Shown here piece after piece: positions 9,333 to 18,719 of a stretch of 64,000 nucleotides of DNA. The translations under genes and the position numbers were made by a program. Below the pieces are notes generated by a model. The model was not told the origin of the DNA and ran no database searches. It worked only from the letters and a program-made list of their open reading frames with translations. Within the stretch, counting starts at the first letter, position 1. Each line of letters starts with the position of its first letter. The stretch comes from Paracoccaceae bacterium (GTDB lineage Bacteria > Pseudomonadota > Alphaproteobacteria > Rhodobacterales > Rhodobacteraceae), in contig VYFX01000074.1 in NCBI GenBank assembly GCA_009842205.1, positions 1-64,000 of the forward strand, given 5' to 3'.

Positions 9333-10382
9333 TTAACCGATGCTTGTAATTGATTTCAGAAATCCTTCGGTGACTTTCAGGCTTTTTGAAGTCAGTGCAC
9401 AGATTTGGGGAAAGATAATCCATTCCAGAGTCCACATGGAACCTGATCTTTCCTGTTCATGCATCAGGGACTGATGCATTCCTGCCGCTAGCAAGGGAAG
9501 ATAATGACCAAAGGTTATCAATAGTTCAGGGTCGATCGGATTCGACTTGTGTGGCATTGCTGAAGACGTCCCACCTCCAGTGAATTCAATCTGTTCCATT
9601 TGAGCCATCAAGGTTAAGTCCTTGCCAATCTTGGCCAAAATACCCACCAGATTGCCACACCAATCAGTATAGTTGCAAAATACAGTACGATCAGTCTGCC
9701 AACCATGTTCGATTGTTTCCAAACCGAGTTCTTTCCCTACCAGCAATGCGATTTCTGTTGCCTTTCCACTCCATTCGCCCCTATTACCAACTGGTCCTGC
9801 CAATTGGAGAATTTGACAATTTTTATCCACAATCGTGAGAGTAGACTTCAACTTTACCAATGGTTCTCGCCAAGAAGCAATTCGGTCACCGACAGTAATC
9901 ATTTTGGCAGGCTGCATGCGCGTGTACCCTTGAAGTGGTTCAGAGCCAAATTTTTTTTCCAGACTTTGCAGGTAACCTACAATTTCTTCCAGATTTCGAT
10001 GAAAAATCCTACTTAATTCAGGTAAAATCATTACCAATGAAGTATCCATCAAGTCTTGGCTGGTCGTGCCTAAATGAAAATCTGATGAATAGGGTGTACC
10101 AATCTCCTTCTTGAGTTGGCGAACATATCCGGGGACAGGTATTCCATCCACTTGGGTTGTCTTGATCAAGTCCTCGATATCAGGTACAAAATTCGAGATC
10201 GTTGATAGAATTTTGTCATGGCTTGGCTTGGTAATTTTACCTGTTTCATACAAGGCCCTGGTCAATGCTATTTCAAATTTGTTGAAATTATCCAGCAACC
10301 TGTCGGTCGAGAAAAGGGCTTCAGCTTCAGGCTCACCCAGAAGTGCCTTCAACAATCCCTTATTGTAAGGATTATGGACCAT
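9333..10382 (-). CDS. pcaB: 3-carboxy-cis,cis-muconate cycloisomerase
   Basis: This enzyme lactonises 3-carboxymuconate to 4-carboxymuconolactone, the second step of the protocatechuate branch. It belongs to the fumarase/adenylosuccinate lyase superfamily, with the signature GGGTSSAMPHKSNPIDPE in the C-terminal half and the N-terminal PcaB pattern of a serine-rich DFHLGTTSQDLMDT loop. At 349 aa it corresponds to the short form of the family. It is the last gene of the minus-strand pca operon, one base after pcaF. Its presence with pcaG, pcaH and pcaC makes PcaB more likely than a general lyase. Confidence 0.9.
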   Translation of the reverse strand: MVHNPYNKGLLKALLGEPEAEALFSTDRLLDNFNKFEIALTRALYETGKITKPSHDKILSTISNFVPDIEDLIKTTQVDGIPVPGYVRQLKKEIGTPYSSDFHLGTTSQDLMDTSLVMILPELSRIFHRNLEEIVGYLQSLEKKFGSEPLQGYTRMQPAKMITVGDRIASWREPLVKLKSTLTIVDKNCQILQLAGPVGNRGEWSGKATEIALLVGKELGLETIEHGWQTDRTVFCNYTDWCGNLVGILAKIGKDLTLMAQMEQIEFTGGGTSSAMPHKSNPIDPELLITFGHYLPLLAAGMHQSLMHEQERSGSMWTLEWIIFPQICALTSKSLKVTEGFLKSITSIG

Positions 10383-10383
10383 C

Positions 10384-11586
10384 TTAGACCGCCTTCAGGG
10401 CTATGGCGATACCCTGTCCAACGCCTATGCACATTGCTGCGATGGCATTCTTTTTCTTTTGATGAAACATTTCCAGGGCAGCAATCCCCGTTATTCTTGT
10501 TCCGGACATACCTAAGGGATGACCATAAGCAATGGCCCCGCCATTGGGATTGATTCTGGGATCATCATCTTCAAGATTCAGGTATCGTGTGGTAGCCAAA
10601 CTTTGACTTGCAAATGCTTCATTGATCTCAAGAATATCACATTTTTCAAGATCCAGTTTAAATTTCCTGCAAAGCCTATTGATGGCGTAAGCAGGTCCTA
10701 TACCCATTATTCTGGGTTCAACCCCAATTGTACTGCCTCCAACTATCCGGGCAATTGGATTTAACTTGAATTCATCAATTGCTCTTTCCGAAGCAAGCAA
10801 AAGTGCTGCCGCACCATCATTTACACCGGAAGAGTTACCTGCTGTTACCGTACCGCCTGATCGAAAAGGAGTCGGGAGGGATGATAACTTCTCAAGGGAA
10901 GTCTGCCTTGGGTGTTCATCAGAAGATATGACCAGTGGATCGCCTTTTCTTTGGGGAACGGAAACTGGGATAATTTCATCCTTGAGATAATCCTTTTCAC
11001 CTGATTTTGAGGCTTTTTGCTGGGACCAAAGAGCAAATTTATCCTGATCCTCTCTGGAAATATTGAAATCCTCAGCAACATTTTCAGCCGTTTCAGGCAT
11101 TGAATCGGTTCCGTACAGTTCCTTCATGACAGGATTAACAAAGCGCCATCCTATGGTAGTGTCATAAATCTCGGCATTTCTCCCAAAGGCTTGTGAAGAT
11201 TTGGGTAAAACGAACGGTGCCCGGGACATGCTTTCGGTTCCACCTGCTACGACAAGATCTGCTTCATTGGCCTTGATTTGTCTTGCCCCTATAAGAATGG
11301 CATCCATCCCGGAACCACATAACCTATTCACTGTCGTACCAGGAACCGTATGAGGATATCCTGCCAGCAAAAGTCCCATTCTTGCAACATTTCGATTATC
11401 TTCACCTGCTTGATTTGCACATCCGATTATGACTTCATCCACCCGGGTATAATCCAGATCCGGATTTTTTTCCAAAATCTGTTTAAGCGTTAGAGCACAA
11501 AGGTCGTCAGGCCGGATTGAGGATAATGAACCACCAAATCTGCCTATTGGTGTGCGATGGTAGGAACAAATGAATACCTCAGTCAT
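10384..11586 (-). CDS. pcaF: 3-oxoadipyl-CoA thiolase
   Basis: The thiolase cleaves 3-oxoadipyl-CoA to succinyl-CoA and acetyl-CoA, ending the beta-ketoadipate pathway. All thiolase catalytic residues are present: Cys90 in NRLCGSGMDA, His356 in AIAYGHPLGMSG and Cys386 in AAMCIGVGQG. The 400 aa length is standard. Its ATG overlaps the stop of the CoA-transferase B subunit by four bases. Sequence alone does not exclude acetoacetyl-CoA thiolase activity, but the context supports PcaF. Confidence 0.9.
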   Translation of the reverse strand: MTEVFICSYHRTPIGRFGGSLSSIRPDDLCALTLKQILEKNPDLDYTRVDEVIIGCANQAGEDNRNVARMGLLLAGYPHTVPGTTVNRLCGSGMDAILIGARQIKANEADLVVAGGTESMSRAPFVLPKSSQAFGRNAEIYDTTIGWRFVNPVMKELYGTDSMPETAENVAEDFNISREDQDKFALWSQQKASKSGEKDYLKDEIIPVSVPQRKGDPLVISSDEHPRQTSLEKLSSLPTPFRSGGTVTAGNSSGVNDGAAALLLASERAIDEFKLNPIARIVGGSTIGVEPRIMGIGPAYAINRLCRKFKLDLEKCDILEINEAFASQSLATTRYLNLEDDDPRINPNGGAIAYGHPLGMSGTRITGIAALEMFHQKKKNAIAAMCIGVGQGIAIALKAV

Positions 11587-12365
11587 TGGCCCGAATTTCC
11601 TGTTTTTGAATGCGCAATTCTGGTCCGCTCCTGCAAATCTCTGAGGACTTCAAGCTCCAACTTGGTCGGAGGAATATTTTCATCAAGCGTCTCAGAATAC
11701 CTGATTGGCCAGCCAACACTTTCCTGCATGGCTTCCCTGGTAACACCTGGGTTTAAGGCAACAACCTCAAATTCCTTGGTTGTCGGGTCGGGCTTCCAAA
11801 TGGCCATATCGGTAACGAGCAATTGCGGTCCCTTGGTTTGAATACCCTTGTCGGATCTTTCGTTGAAGCCATTTCCAAACCCGTACGAGGTAAAGAAATC
11901 GATTTTGTTGACAAAACTCCTGGGGGATTGCTTCATTATAATATAAACCTGTTTCGAATGTGAAGCAATCTCGGGAGCACCACCACCACCTGGCAATCTG
12001 ACCTTGGGTTTCTCGTAATTTCCAATAACCGTGGTGTTGATGTTGCCAAAACGATCGAGTTGGGCCGCCCCCAGAAAGCCGACTGTAATCCGTCCCCCCT
12101 GAAGCCAGTAATTGAACATTTCGACCCCTGATACGGTGGTCAGTGCCGTACTGCAAAGTTCACCATCACCTATGGATAAAGGCAATACATCAGGTGCGGT
12201 TCCAATGGTACCAGATTCGTAGATCAATGTGATATCAGGGGCATTTGTTAATTTGGCCAGGTTACATGCCGCTGATGGAGCACCGATACCCACAAAACAG
12301 ACATCATCATTTTTCAGGAGCCTGGCAGCTGAAACAACCATGATTTCGTAAGATGAATAATTCAT
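11583..12365 (-). CDS. pcaJ: 3-oxoadipate CoA-transferase, subunit B
   Basis: This subunit pairs with the next upstream gene to move CoA from succinyl-CoA to 3-oxoadipate. It is of the glutaconate CoA-transferase (GctB/CatJ) type at 260 aa, with the active-site region YESGTIGTAP containing the candidate catalytic glutamate. It is one base from subunit A and overlaps pcaF by four bases. It could equally be named catJ. Confidence 0.87.
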   Translation of the reverse strand: MNYSSYEIMVVSAARLLKNDDVCFVGIGAPSAACNLAKLTNAPDITLIYESGTIGTAPDVLPLSIGDGELCSTALTTVSGVEMFNYWLQGGRITVGFLGAAQLDRFGNINTTVIGNYEKPKVRLPGGGGAPEIASHSKQVYIIMKQSPRSFVNKIDFFTSYGFGNGFNERSDKGIQTKGPQLLVTDMAIWKPDPTTKEFEVVALNPGVTREAMQESVGWPIRYSETLDENIPPTKLELEVLRDLQERTRIAHSKTGNSGQ

Positions 12366-12366
12366 G

Positions 12367-13215
12367 TCAATCTCTCAGATGCTCCACCCGCTCATTGAAT
12401 ACCTCCGGTCCCTGTTCAAGGACATTTTTCTGCATCCAATCCCTGAAGGCATTTCTGTCACTGGAAATCTTGTCCCACTCCAGATAGGAAGAATTGTCCC
12501 TTTCATAGTAACCTTGTGCATAGGAGGGATGGGCACCACCCGGAACAACCGAAATTGAAGTTATCGCCCAAGAGGGGATAATGCATGCATTGGGATGAGT
12601 ATTCAATTCAGGTACAATTTCCTCAACTGTTACAATTGCCTTTTTTGCACTTAATGCTGCTTGCTTTTGGACTCCGATTATTCCTTCAACCAGAACATTG
12701 CCTTTGCTATCCGCCTTTTGGGCATGAATTACGGCCACATCCGGTCGCAGGGCAGGGACCGCAGCCAATGTTTCACCCGTAAATGGACATTCAATGGATT
12801 TGATGTTTGCATTTATTCCCTTGAGACCCGCTCCCTGGTATCCCCTCAAAATTGCTAGAGGCAAATTCGAGGCTCCGGCTTCATAGGAATTGGCCATTGC
12901 GGCATGAGAATGCTCTTCTATGGCCAAGGGTCTGGGCCAGTCATTTTCCACGGCATCCCTCAAACGCCTCAACAAACCCACACCAGGGTTTCCGGCATAG
13001 GAAAAAACCAATTTACTGACCATGCCCATCCCGATCATCTGGTCATAAATTACATCGGGCGTCATGCGGGCCAGTGTAAGATCAGTTATACCACTCCGAA
13101 TTGTCTCGTGAGCTGCGGCATAGGGAATTAAATGGGTAAAACCTTCAAATACCACAAATGATCCGGAAAACAGGTTTTCATTGATTGCTGTTGACAAGGA
13201 TTGGAATTTGGCCAT
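12367..13215 (-). CDS. pcaI: 3-oxoadipate CoA-transferase, subunit A
   Basis: A 282-aa GctA/CatI-type alpha subunit. Visible family features are an N-terminal segment with FEGFTHLIPYAAAHE and a central PDVAVIHAQKADSKGNV strand-loop. It precedes the B subunit with one base between them, the usual arrangement for a heteromeric CoA-transferase. Lying inside a pca operon, 3-oxoadipate is the likely acceptor. Confidence 0.87.
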   Translation of the reverse strand: MAKFQSLSTAINENLFSGSFVVFEGFTHLIPYAAAHETIRSGITDLTLARMTPDVIYDQMIGMGMVSKLVFSYAGNPGVGLLRRLRDAVENDWPRPLAIEEHSHAAMANSYEAGASNLPLAILRGYQGAGLKGINANIKSIECPFTGETLAAVPALRPDVAVIHAQKADSKGNVLVEGIIGVQKQAALSAKKAIVTVEEIVPELNTHPNACIIPSWAITSISVVPGGAHPSYAQGYYERDNSSYLEWDKISSDRNAFRDWMQKNVLEQGPEVFNERVEHLRD

Positions 13216-13230
13216 GTGTCTGGGAAGGGG

Positions 13231-13854
13231 TTAAATGTCAAAAAATACAGTTTCGTTTTCACCCTGCAGGACAATATCGAATTGATACATGCCATCAGTA
13301 ATGGGTTTCGCCAACAATGTATTTATTCTGTTTTGATGTTCAAGGCGGTTGAGAACCGGATCTTCAGAATTGGCTTCAACCTCCTCCGGAAAGTACATTC
13401 TGGTATGCAAACCCAGATTTATGCCCCGGGCTGCAACCCATATGCTGATAAAGGGAGCCTGCAATTTACTGGTGGACAAATATGGGATTCTACCGGGCTT
13501 GATGGTATCAAAATGAAATTCACCCGTGAGTATGTCGGTGGGTTGGCGTCCCCAGCCTTGAAAATTCCGATCAGGTTCACCTCGATTTTCAGCTGGACTA
13601 TTGAACAAACCCTGAGCATCAGCTTGCCATAATTCAATAATGCCATCCTTGATCGGCGTACCCGTACCATCGAATATTTTGCCATTTATGGAAATCCTGG
13701 TACCAAGGGTTTTTTCATTGATCATTTTTGATCCCAAATGACTACCACCATAAATGGTTTCCAGGCCAGCTGTTTGTGGAGTACATCCGATATGTACATA
13801 AGGTCCTGCAGTTTGTGAGGGCAATTCCTGATAGATCTTGGGAGACAGGGTCAT
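13231..13854 (-). CDS. pcaG: Protocatechuate 3,4-dioxygenase, alpha subunit
   Basis: This is the structural subunit of the intradiol dioxygenase that opens protocatechuate between the hydroxyl carbons. The intradiol beta-sandwich pattern is visible (ISINGKIFDGTGTPIKDG, then IELWQADAQG). It lacks the tyrosine and histidine iron ligands found in the beta chain, as expected for PcaG. The 207 aa length is typical, and it directly abuts pcaH. Confidence 0.93.
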   Translation of the reverse strand: MTLSPKIYQELPSQTAGPYVHIGCTPQTAGLETIYGGSHLGSKMINEKTLGTRISINGKIFDGTGTPIKDGIIELWQADAQGLFNSPAENRGEPDRNFQGWGRQPTDILTGEFHFDTIKPGRIPYLSTSKLQAPFISIWVAARGINLGLHTRMYFPEEVEANSEDPVLNRLEHQNRINTLLAKPITDGMYQFDIVLQGENETVFFDI

Positions 13855-14601
13855 TTAATTTCCTTCAGGACGGTTTTCGAACAGTGTGGACCTACGACCT
13901 CTGAGTACAAGATTGAATTCATAGGCCAAGGTATCCATGGGTATGGTGTTAGCCATATCCAAACGGGCAATCAACAGGTCAATTGCTTCCTTGTCCGGGA
14001 TGGTATTTACAATGGGACATATCTTTATCAATGGATCACCCTCAAAGTACATCTGGGTAATGAGCCTTTGGGAAAATCCCGGTCCAAACAGGGAAAAATG
14101 TATATGTGAAGGGCGCCAATCATTTATCCCATTGGGCCAGGGGTAGGGGCCAGGTTTAATGGTTCGGAATTCATAGTTACCATCTTCCCCGGTTATTGTT
14201 CGACCACAACCGCCAAAATTGGGATCCAAGGGTCCGATATACTTATCTTTGGTATGTCGATATCGTCCGGCCGAGTTGGCCTGCCAAATTTCGATCAAGG
14301 CCCCCTCTATTCCTTTTCCCCTCTCATCCATCAACCTGCCATAAACAATTATTCGTTCACCAATGGGGGATTTGTCTTTTGCCGAGTAGTTAAGAATCAA
14401 ATCATTATCTGTTGGTCCCAGATCTTCATGCCCAAAGACCGGTCCGGTTATTTCAGATATTCCATTGCCTATAGAAACCAGGGCCAATTTGGGTGATCGT
14501 GCTATGCTGCTTTTGTAATCAGGTGCATAGGCAGGGGGATGGATCTTAAAATTTCGTGGAAAAAATCCCCCTGAAGAAGGTGGTTTATTGGTCAATTTCA
14601 A
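13855..14601 (-). CDS. pcaH: Protocatechuate 3,4-dioxygenase, beta subunit
   Basis: This catalytic subunit carries non-haem Fe(III). The four expected ligands can be seen: Tyr114 (AGRYRH), Tyr153 (PGPYPWPNG), His166 and His168 (RPSHIHFS). Its 248 aa length is usual. It overlaps pcaC by four bases and abuts pcaG, so the two dioxygenase chains are made together. The reaction yields 3-carboxy-cis,cis-muconate, the substrate of pcaB in the same operon. Confidence 0.95.
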   Translation of the reverse strand: MKLTNKPPSSGGFFPRNFKIHPPAYAPDYKSSIARSPKLALVSIGNGISEITGPVFGHEDLGPTDNDLILNYSAKDKSPIGERIIVYGRLMDERGKGIEGALIEIWQANSAGRYRHTKDKYIGPLDPNFGGCGRTITGEDGNYEFRTIKPGPYPWPNGINDWRPSHIHFSLFGPGFSQRLITQMYFEGDPLIKICPIVNTIPDKEAIDLLIARLDMANTIPMDTLAYEFNLVLRGRRSTLFENRPEGN

Positions 14602-15026
14602 CTTCCTTCTTCCATTTCTTCATAAGTCTTTTTGGCGACTTTAATTACCGAATTCGCAGCTGGAACACCAGCATATATAGCGACATGCAGTAGTACTTCA
14701 GAAATATCCTCCTTGGTTGCGCCAGTATTTGCGGTAGCTTTCAAATGCATGGCAAATTCTTCCTCATGACCCATGGCAGCCAACAATGCAAGGGTTATCA
14801 TGGACCTTTCACGAAGGGTCAGATGGGGACGAGACCAGACTTTTTCCCATGCCGCACTGGTAATCAATTCCTGAAAGGGTGCATCGAAGTCGGTCGTCAA
14901 TTTGTTTGCCAAATCCACATGGGAATTACCCAAAACCTTTCTTCTGGTAAGATTTCCCAACGTGTTAGGATTGTTTTCTTCTCTTGAATTCAAGGGCAAA
15001 TGAACTCCAAATAAATGACACACCAT
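14598..15026 (-). CDS. pcaC: 4-carboxymuconolactone decarboxylase
   Basis: This small AhpD-like protein decarboxylates 4-carboxymuconolactone to the enol-lactone. The PcaC pattern runs from [14 protein letters not shown] through [20 protein letters not shown] to [13 protein letters not shown]. It is the first gene of the minus-strand pca operon. The first dozen residues do not look like the family, so a TTG about 11 codons in is an alternative start. The enol-lactone hydrolase that should follow (pcaD) is not in this operon. Confidence 0.9.
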   Translation of the reverse strand: MVCHLFGVHLPLNSREENNPNTLGNLTRRKVLGNSHVDLANKLTTDFDAPFQELITSAAWEKVWSRPHLTLRERSMITLALLAAMGHEEEFAMHLKATANTGATKEDISEVLLHVAIYAGVPAANSVIKVAKKTYEEMEEGS

Positions 15027-15101
15027 ATCCGGTTTGTATCCAGATAGATTTTTTCTGTTATCAATATATCTTAATAGGTTAATTAAATTGAATTGGCAAT
15101 T

Positions 15102-15130
15102 TTGACAGTCTAAAAATTCTAATCAAATAC
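15102..15130 (+). promoter_or_regulatory. Possible sigma70-type promoter for the membrane hydroxylase
   Basis: A perfect -35 TTGACA (15102-15107) is followed after 17 bases by a weak AAATAC. It lies in the 124-base divergent gap between pcaC and the plus-strand hydroxylase. No LysR gene such as pcaQ is adjacent. Confidence 0.3.
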
Positions 15131-15150
15131 ATAGTGGATGAATTTCAAAA

Positions 15151-16170
15151 ATGAAAAATTCTGGAATTTCTGAAGAGAACTACGGTCAAAGGGATAGAAG
15201 GGGGCATTGGAAGCCATTTGAAAAAATAGAGTACGCACCCCTTTTCGTTTGGCCCATTAAGCCTGTCAAATTGATAAAGTGGATCTTTGGATTCCCAGGA
15301 TATCTTTACCCTTGGAACATCATCTATTTTTTGCTCAGTTTGGTTGTATGGTGGGTATTTCTGCCTCCACTTGAGACCATGAAAACCTTTGAACCAGGTT
15401 GGATGCTGCAGATATTAATTAGAAATGCCGGATTGATGGCTGCCTGGTTTGGTGCTTTCCACCTTCATCTGTATGTAAAAAAACGTCAGGGTAGGGAGTT
15501 CAAATACAATCCTTCCTGGCTTGAGACAGATGGGTCGGCCTTTTTGTTCAGAAGCCAGATAAAGGATAATTTGACTTGGTGCTTTGCCAGCGGATTACCT
15601 ATTTGGTCGGGATATGAAATTCTGACCTTCTGGATGATGGCCAATGGCTATATCCCTCATTTGAACTTCAGTGAAAACCCGATCCTTTTTATTGTTATGC
15701 TGTTATTGATTCCCATGATAAGGGAGTTTCATTTCTATTGCATACATCGACTTATTCACTGGCCTCCCTTGTACCGAACAGTCCACAAGGTACATCATGC
15801 CAATTCAAATCCCGGTCCATGGTCGGGATTGTCAATGCATCCGGTCGAACACCTGATTTACTTTTCGAGTATCTTTATACACTGGATAATCCCATCCCAT
15901 CCTATTCATGTCATAAATCAGCTGTTCCATGCAGGCTTGTCTCCGGGACCTGATCATACTGGTTTTGACAAGATCGTTATAGAAGGAAAGGGTGCAATTG
16001 ATACACATTGTTTCGCACATTACCTCCATCACAAGTATTTTGAGGTAAATTATTCGGATGGAATTTTTCCTTTTGACAAGTGGTTTGGAACCTTTCATGA
16101 TGGAACTGCGGAGGCGGATAAGCAAATGAACGAGCGGCTGAAAAGGAAAGCCATTAGGCTTAATTCCTAA
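15151..16170 (+). CDS. Sterol desaturase / fatty acid hydroxylase family membrane protein
   Basis: This is a 339-aa integral membrane di-iron oxygenase. The histidine boxes of the family are present: HFYCIHRLIHW, HKVHHANSNPG, and near the C-terminus HYLHHKYFE. Hydrophobic segments lie around residues 50-75, 90-110 and 165-190. Members hydroxylate or desaturate lipids or sterols, and the substrate here cannot be inferred. It is divergent from the pca operon and probably a separate transcription unit. Confidence 0.85.
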   Translation: MKNSGISEENYGQRDRRGHWKPFEKIEYAPLFVWPIKPVKLIKWIFGFPGYLYPWNIIYFLLSLVVWWVFLPPLETMKTFEPGWMLQILIRNAGLMAAWFGAFHLHLYVKKRQGREFKYNPSWLETDGSAFLFRSQIKDNLTWCFASGLPIWSGYEILTFWMMANGYIPHLNFSENPILFIVMLLLIPMIREFHFYCIHRLIHWPPLYRTVHKVHHANSNPGPWSGLSMHPVEHLIYFSSIFIHWIIPSHPIHVINQLFHAGLSPGPDHTGFDKIVIEGKGAIDTHCFAHYLHHKYFEVNYSDGIFPFDKWFGTFHDGTAEADKQMNERLKRKAIRLNS

Positions 16171-16342
16171 ATTTTACCAAGCCTTTTCTGACAGACCTCT
16201 TTCGATCGATTAGGAAATGATCAAACTCCCATCATAAAAGGGTTATTGGATAATTGTGGTTGTAAATCTGAAATAAGAAAATAATAAATCTAAATTCAAC
16301 AGAAATTTACCCTAATCGAACATCTGTAATGCATCGTCAATA

Positions 16343-17152
16343 ATGAAGAAATTATTTTCCATCCTTTTATTCGTAATCATGGCGTCAACAATTTCAGGTT
16401 GTATGGAGGCCATTGAAATTAATGAACCCAGTCAGGCACAGCACGTAGAAGCCAATAGAATACTGAATGAAACTTACCTTACACCTCCTCGGGACATACA
16501 TCCATTTCGGATGCAAGCAACCGTGAATAGAATAGCCCCAAGGATCAGAGCAGCAAGCTACAGGGTTTGCCTGGACCTTCAACGACCACAATATCATTGC
16601 GACCTCGTACAGAGATCCACAATTTACATCCATCAAAATAATCCACAAATCAATGCAGCAGCCGATGAGAACAGTGATATTCATTTATTTGGTGGCTTGA
16701 TAAACATATCGGGTTCTGATGATGAAGTAGCTGCTGTATTGGCCCACGAGTTTGCCCATGTCATGTTTGTACATGTGGAAAAGAAATATTTGAGTGCATT
16801 GATTGGACAAAGTATTGCCTTGGCCTTGGTTTCTGATAGTGCAACTCCCGAAAGTCAACAATACTGGGCAGATTTGGGTGCCGGAATTGGTGCAACAGCC
16901 TACAGTCCTGAGATGGAACTGGAGGCTGACAGAGCAGCAGTATATATTTTACTTTATGCTGGTTACAGGCCTGAGGCAATGCAAGATTTTCTTGTACGTG
17001 CGACACGAGAAAGCGCCCGACAAGCCAATCTAGGCATTTATACTGTCAGTTTTTTGCAAACCCATCCGAGCAACAGCAACAGAATGGCCCATTTGGTTTC
17101 GGCAATTCAGGATGCCAGAATTGGTAGGCCTCTGGTATCAACCGGATTCTGA
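16343..17152 (+). CDS. M48-family metalloprotease lipoprotein
   Basis: A signal peptide ends in a lipobox (TISGC, Cys20), so the mature protein should be membrane-anchored in the envelope. The zinc motif HEFAH is near residue 135, and a third ligand is likely in ELEADRAAVYILLYAG. The length (269 aa) matches short BepA/LoiP-like envelope proteases that degrade or assist outer-membrane proteins. It is a single gene with a 170-base upstream gap. Confidence 0.88.
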   Translation: MKKLFSILLFVIMASTISGCMEAIEINEPSQAQHVEANRILNETYLTPPRDIHPFRMQATVNRIAPRIRAASYRVCLDLQRPQYHCDLVQRSTIYIHQNNPQINAAADENSDIHLFGGLINISGSDDEVAAVLAHEFAHVMFVHVEKKYLSALIGQSIALALVSDSATPESQQYWADLGAGIGATAYSPEMELEADRAAVYILLYAGYRPEAMQDFLVRATRESARQANLGIYTVSFLQTHPSNSNRMAHLVSAIQDARIGRPLVSTGF

Positions 17153-17546
17153 ACCTCATAATTTTGGCTAAACGGAATAGCAAAACATAAGAGCATAAGT
17201 ACGGCCATTTATTAAATTTCACTGACAAATACTAAATTTATAAATCTTCAGTAATCGCTGCGTGAGGACATAGTTCTACTTGGATTTTCGGGGATCCAGA
17301 AAATTACATGAGACGGGATTTGATCAACATACCTGAAACGAATTTATCGTAAGGATCGTTGAAAAGAGATCTGGAAATTTTGATTACTCATTTTATGATC
17401 AACACAATTGATGTATGTAATATCTGATATTATCTGTTATTTTTTAATAAATCTGATATTTAGGGTAGTTGATAGTATGCTTCATTCATTAACTGGCTTG
17501 TCCAGTAATTGGAAGCCAACACGCATAAAGTATTAGGAATAAAGAC
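17153..17546. other. Regulatory gap before the catabolic cluster
   Basis: These 394 AT-rich bases hold no gene. The distal part contains the motif pair at 17419-17431 and 17448-17460 described separately. The gap is a natural place for the promoter of the 17.5-31.7 kb cluster. I see no clear terminator for the M48 gene. Confidence 0.5.
17419..17460. promoter_or_regulatory. Candidate operator pair upstream of the cluster
   Basis: AATATCTGATATT (17419-17431) is an inverted repeat with a one-base centre. A second copy, TAAATCTGATATT (17448-17460), matches it at 11 of 13 positions, with centres 29 bases apart. They lie about 90 bases before the first gene. A dimeric repressor such as the FadR-type protein at 31866-32549 is a plausible but unproven binder. 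Confidence 0.35.
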
Positions 17547-18602
17547 TTGTCAGAAAATTTACGAATCGCAATTGCGGGCATAGGGTTGGTTGGCAAACGC
17601 CATGCTGAAGCAATCAATCGATTACCGGGGATTTCTCTTTGTGCCGTAGTTGACCCTGAAGAAGCCGGTCGAAAATATGCAACCAAACACAATCTGCCTT
17701 GCCTCGATTCATTGGGAGATTTGTTTGCAGAATTATCCCCGGATGGTGTGATACTGGCGACACCGACCAAGTTACATGTTGAACAGGGGTTGGAATGTAT
17801 TAAGCATGGTTGCCCTGTATTGGTTGAAAAACCTTTGGGTACCAATTACCGCGATTCTATCAAACTGGTCATGACAGCTGAAGAAGCAGGTGTAAATTTA
17901 TTGGTGGGACATCATCGGAGGTATAATCCACTCATCAGCAAAGCAAAGGAAGTAATTGTTGCAGAGGAAATTGGAACCATACGTGCCGTCCACGTAAACA
18001 CATGGTTCTACAAACCGGACAATTATTTTGAGGATGCACCTTGGCGTAAAAGAAATGGAGCAGGACCAATCTCGGTCAATCTGGTTCATGATGTTGACCT
18101 GATTCGTTATCTTTGCGGTGAAATTGAGACCGTACAAGGTCAATCCACTCCTTCAGTACGGGGATATGAAAATGAGGATGTCGCTGCTGCAGTATTGAAA
18201 TTTCGAAATGGTGCAATTGGAACAATTACGGTTTCCGACAGTATAGTCGCACCCTGGAGCTGGGAATTGACATCACGTGAATATCCTATTTATCCTCCAA
18301 CAGGAGAAAGCAGTATTCTCATTGGGGGATCACACGGTTCGCTATCATTGCCGGAATTACGGCTCTGGACCCATAAAGATGGGCTTAGGGACTGGTGGAC
18401 ACCTATCTCTGCAACAACTCTGACACGTGAAGCATCAGATCCTTTGGTAAACCAAATATCACATTTTGCCGACGTAATTAGGGGAACATCCTCCCCGCTG
18501 GTTTCCGGTCAAGAGGGTTTAAGGGCATTGCAAGTTATCGAAGCCATACAGATAGCCTGCATCAACGGTAAAGTCGTATCGATTGATGATATCCAAATAT
18601 AA
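17547..18602 (+). CDS. Gfo/Idh/MocA family oxidoreductase (first of three)
   Basis: This is an NAD(P)-dependent dehydrogenase with an N-terminal Rossmann domain (IAGIGLVGKRHAEA, residues 9-22) and the conserved catalytic-lysine motif EKPLG (Lys95). The C-terminal domain keeps the substrate-site pattern NLVHDVDLIRYLCGE. Family members oxidise sugars, cyclitols or related hydroxyl groups. It starts with TTG (TTGTCAGAAAAT). It leads a plus-strand cluster with a TRAP transporter 117 bases downstream. The exact substrate is unknown. Confidence 0.87.
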   Translation: MSENLRIAIAGIGLVGKRHAEAINRLPGISLCAVVDPEEAGRKYATKHNLPCLDSLGDLFAELSPDGVILATPTKLHVEQGLECIKHGCPVLVEKPLGTNYRDSIKLVMTAEEAGVNLLVGHHRRYNPLISKAKEVIVAEEIGTIRAVHVNTWFYKPDNYFEDAPWRKRNGAGPISVNLVHDVDLIRYLCGEIETVQGQSTPSVRGYENEDVAAAVLKFRNGAIGTITVSDSIVAPWSWELTSREYPIYPPTGESSILIGGSHGSLSLPELRLWTHKDGLRDWWTPISATTLTREASDPLVNQISHFADVIRGTSSPLVSGQEGLRALQVIEAIQIACINGKVVSIDDIQI

Positions 18603-18656
18603 ATTAGAGGAATAAATCTTACTTTAAGAAATATTTCATATATTTTAAAAAATATC

Positions 18657-18684
18657 TTGCATTATAATTTTTATACGATATAAA
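18657..18684 (+). promoter_or_regulatory. Possible promoter before dctP
   Basis: TTGCAT (18657-18662), a 16-base spacer and TATAAA (18679-18684) form a credible sigma70-type promoter about 35 bases before the dctP start. A short perfect palindrome GAAATATTTC lies just upstream at 18628-18637. The transporter genes could therefore be transcribed separately from the preceding dehydrogenase. Confidence 0.4.
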
Positions 18685-18719
18685 GATTTGAAATACTCAT
18701 TTTTAGAGGGAGAATTATT

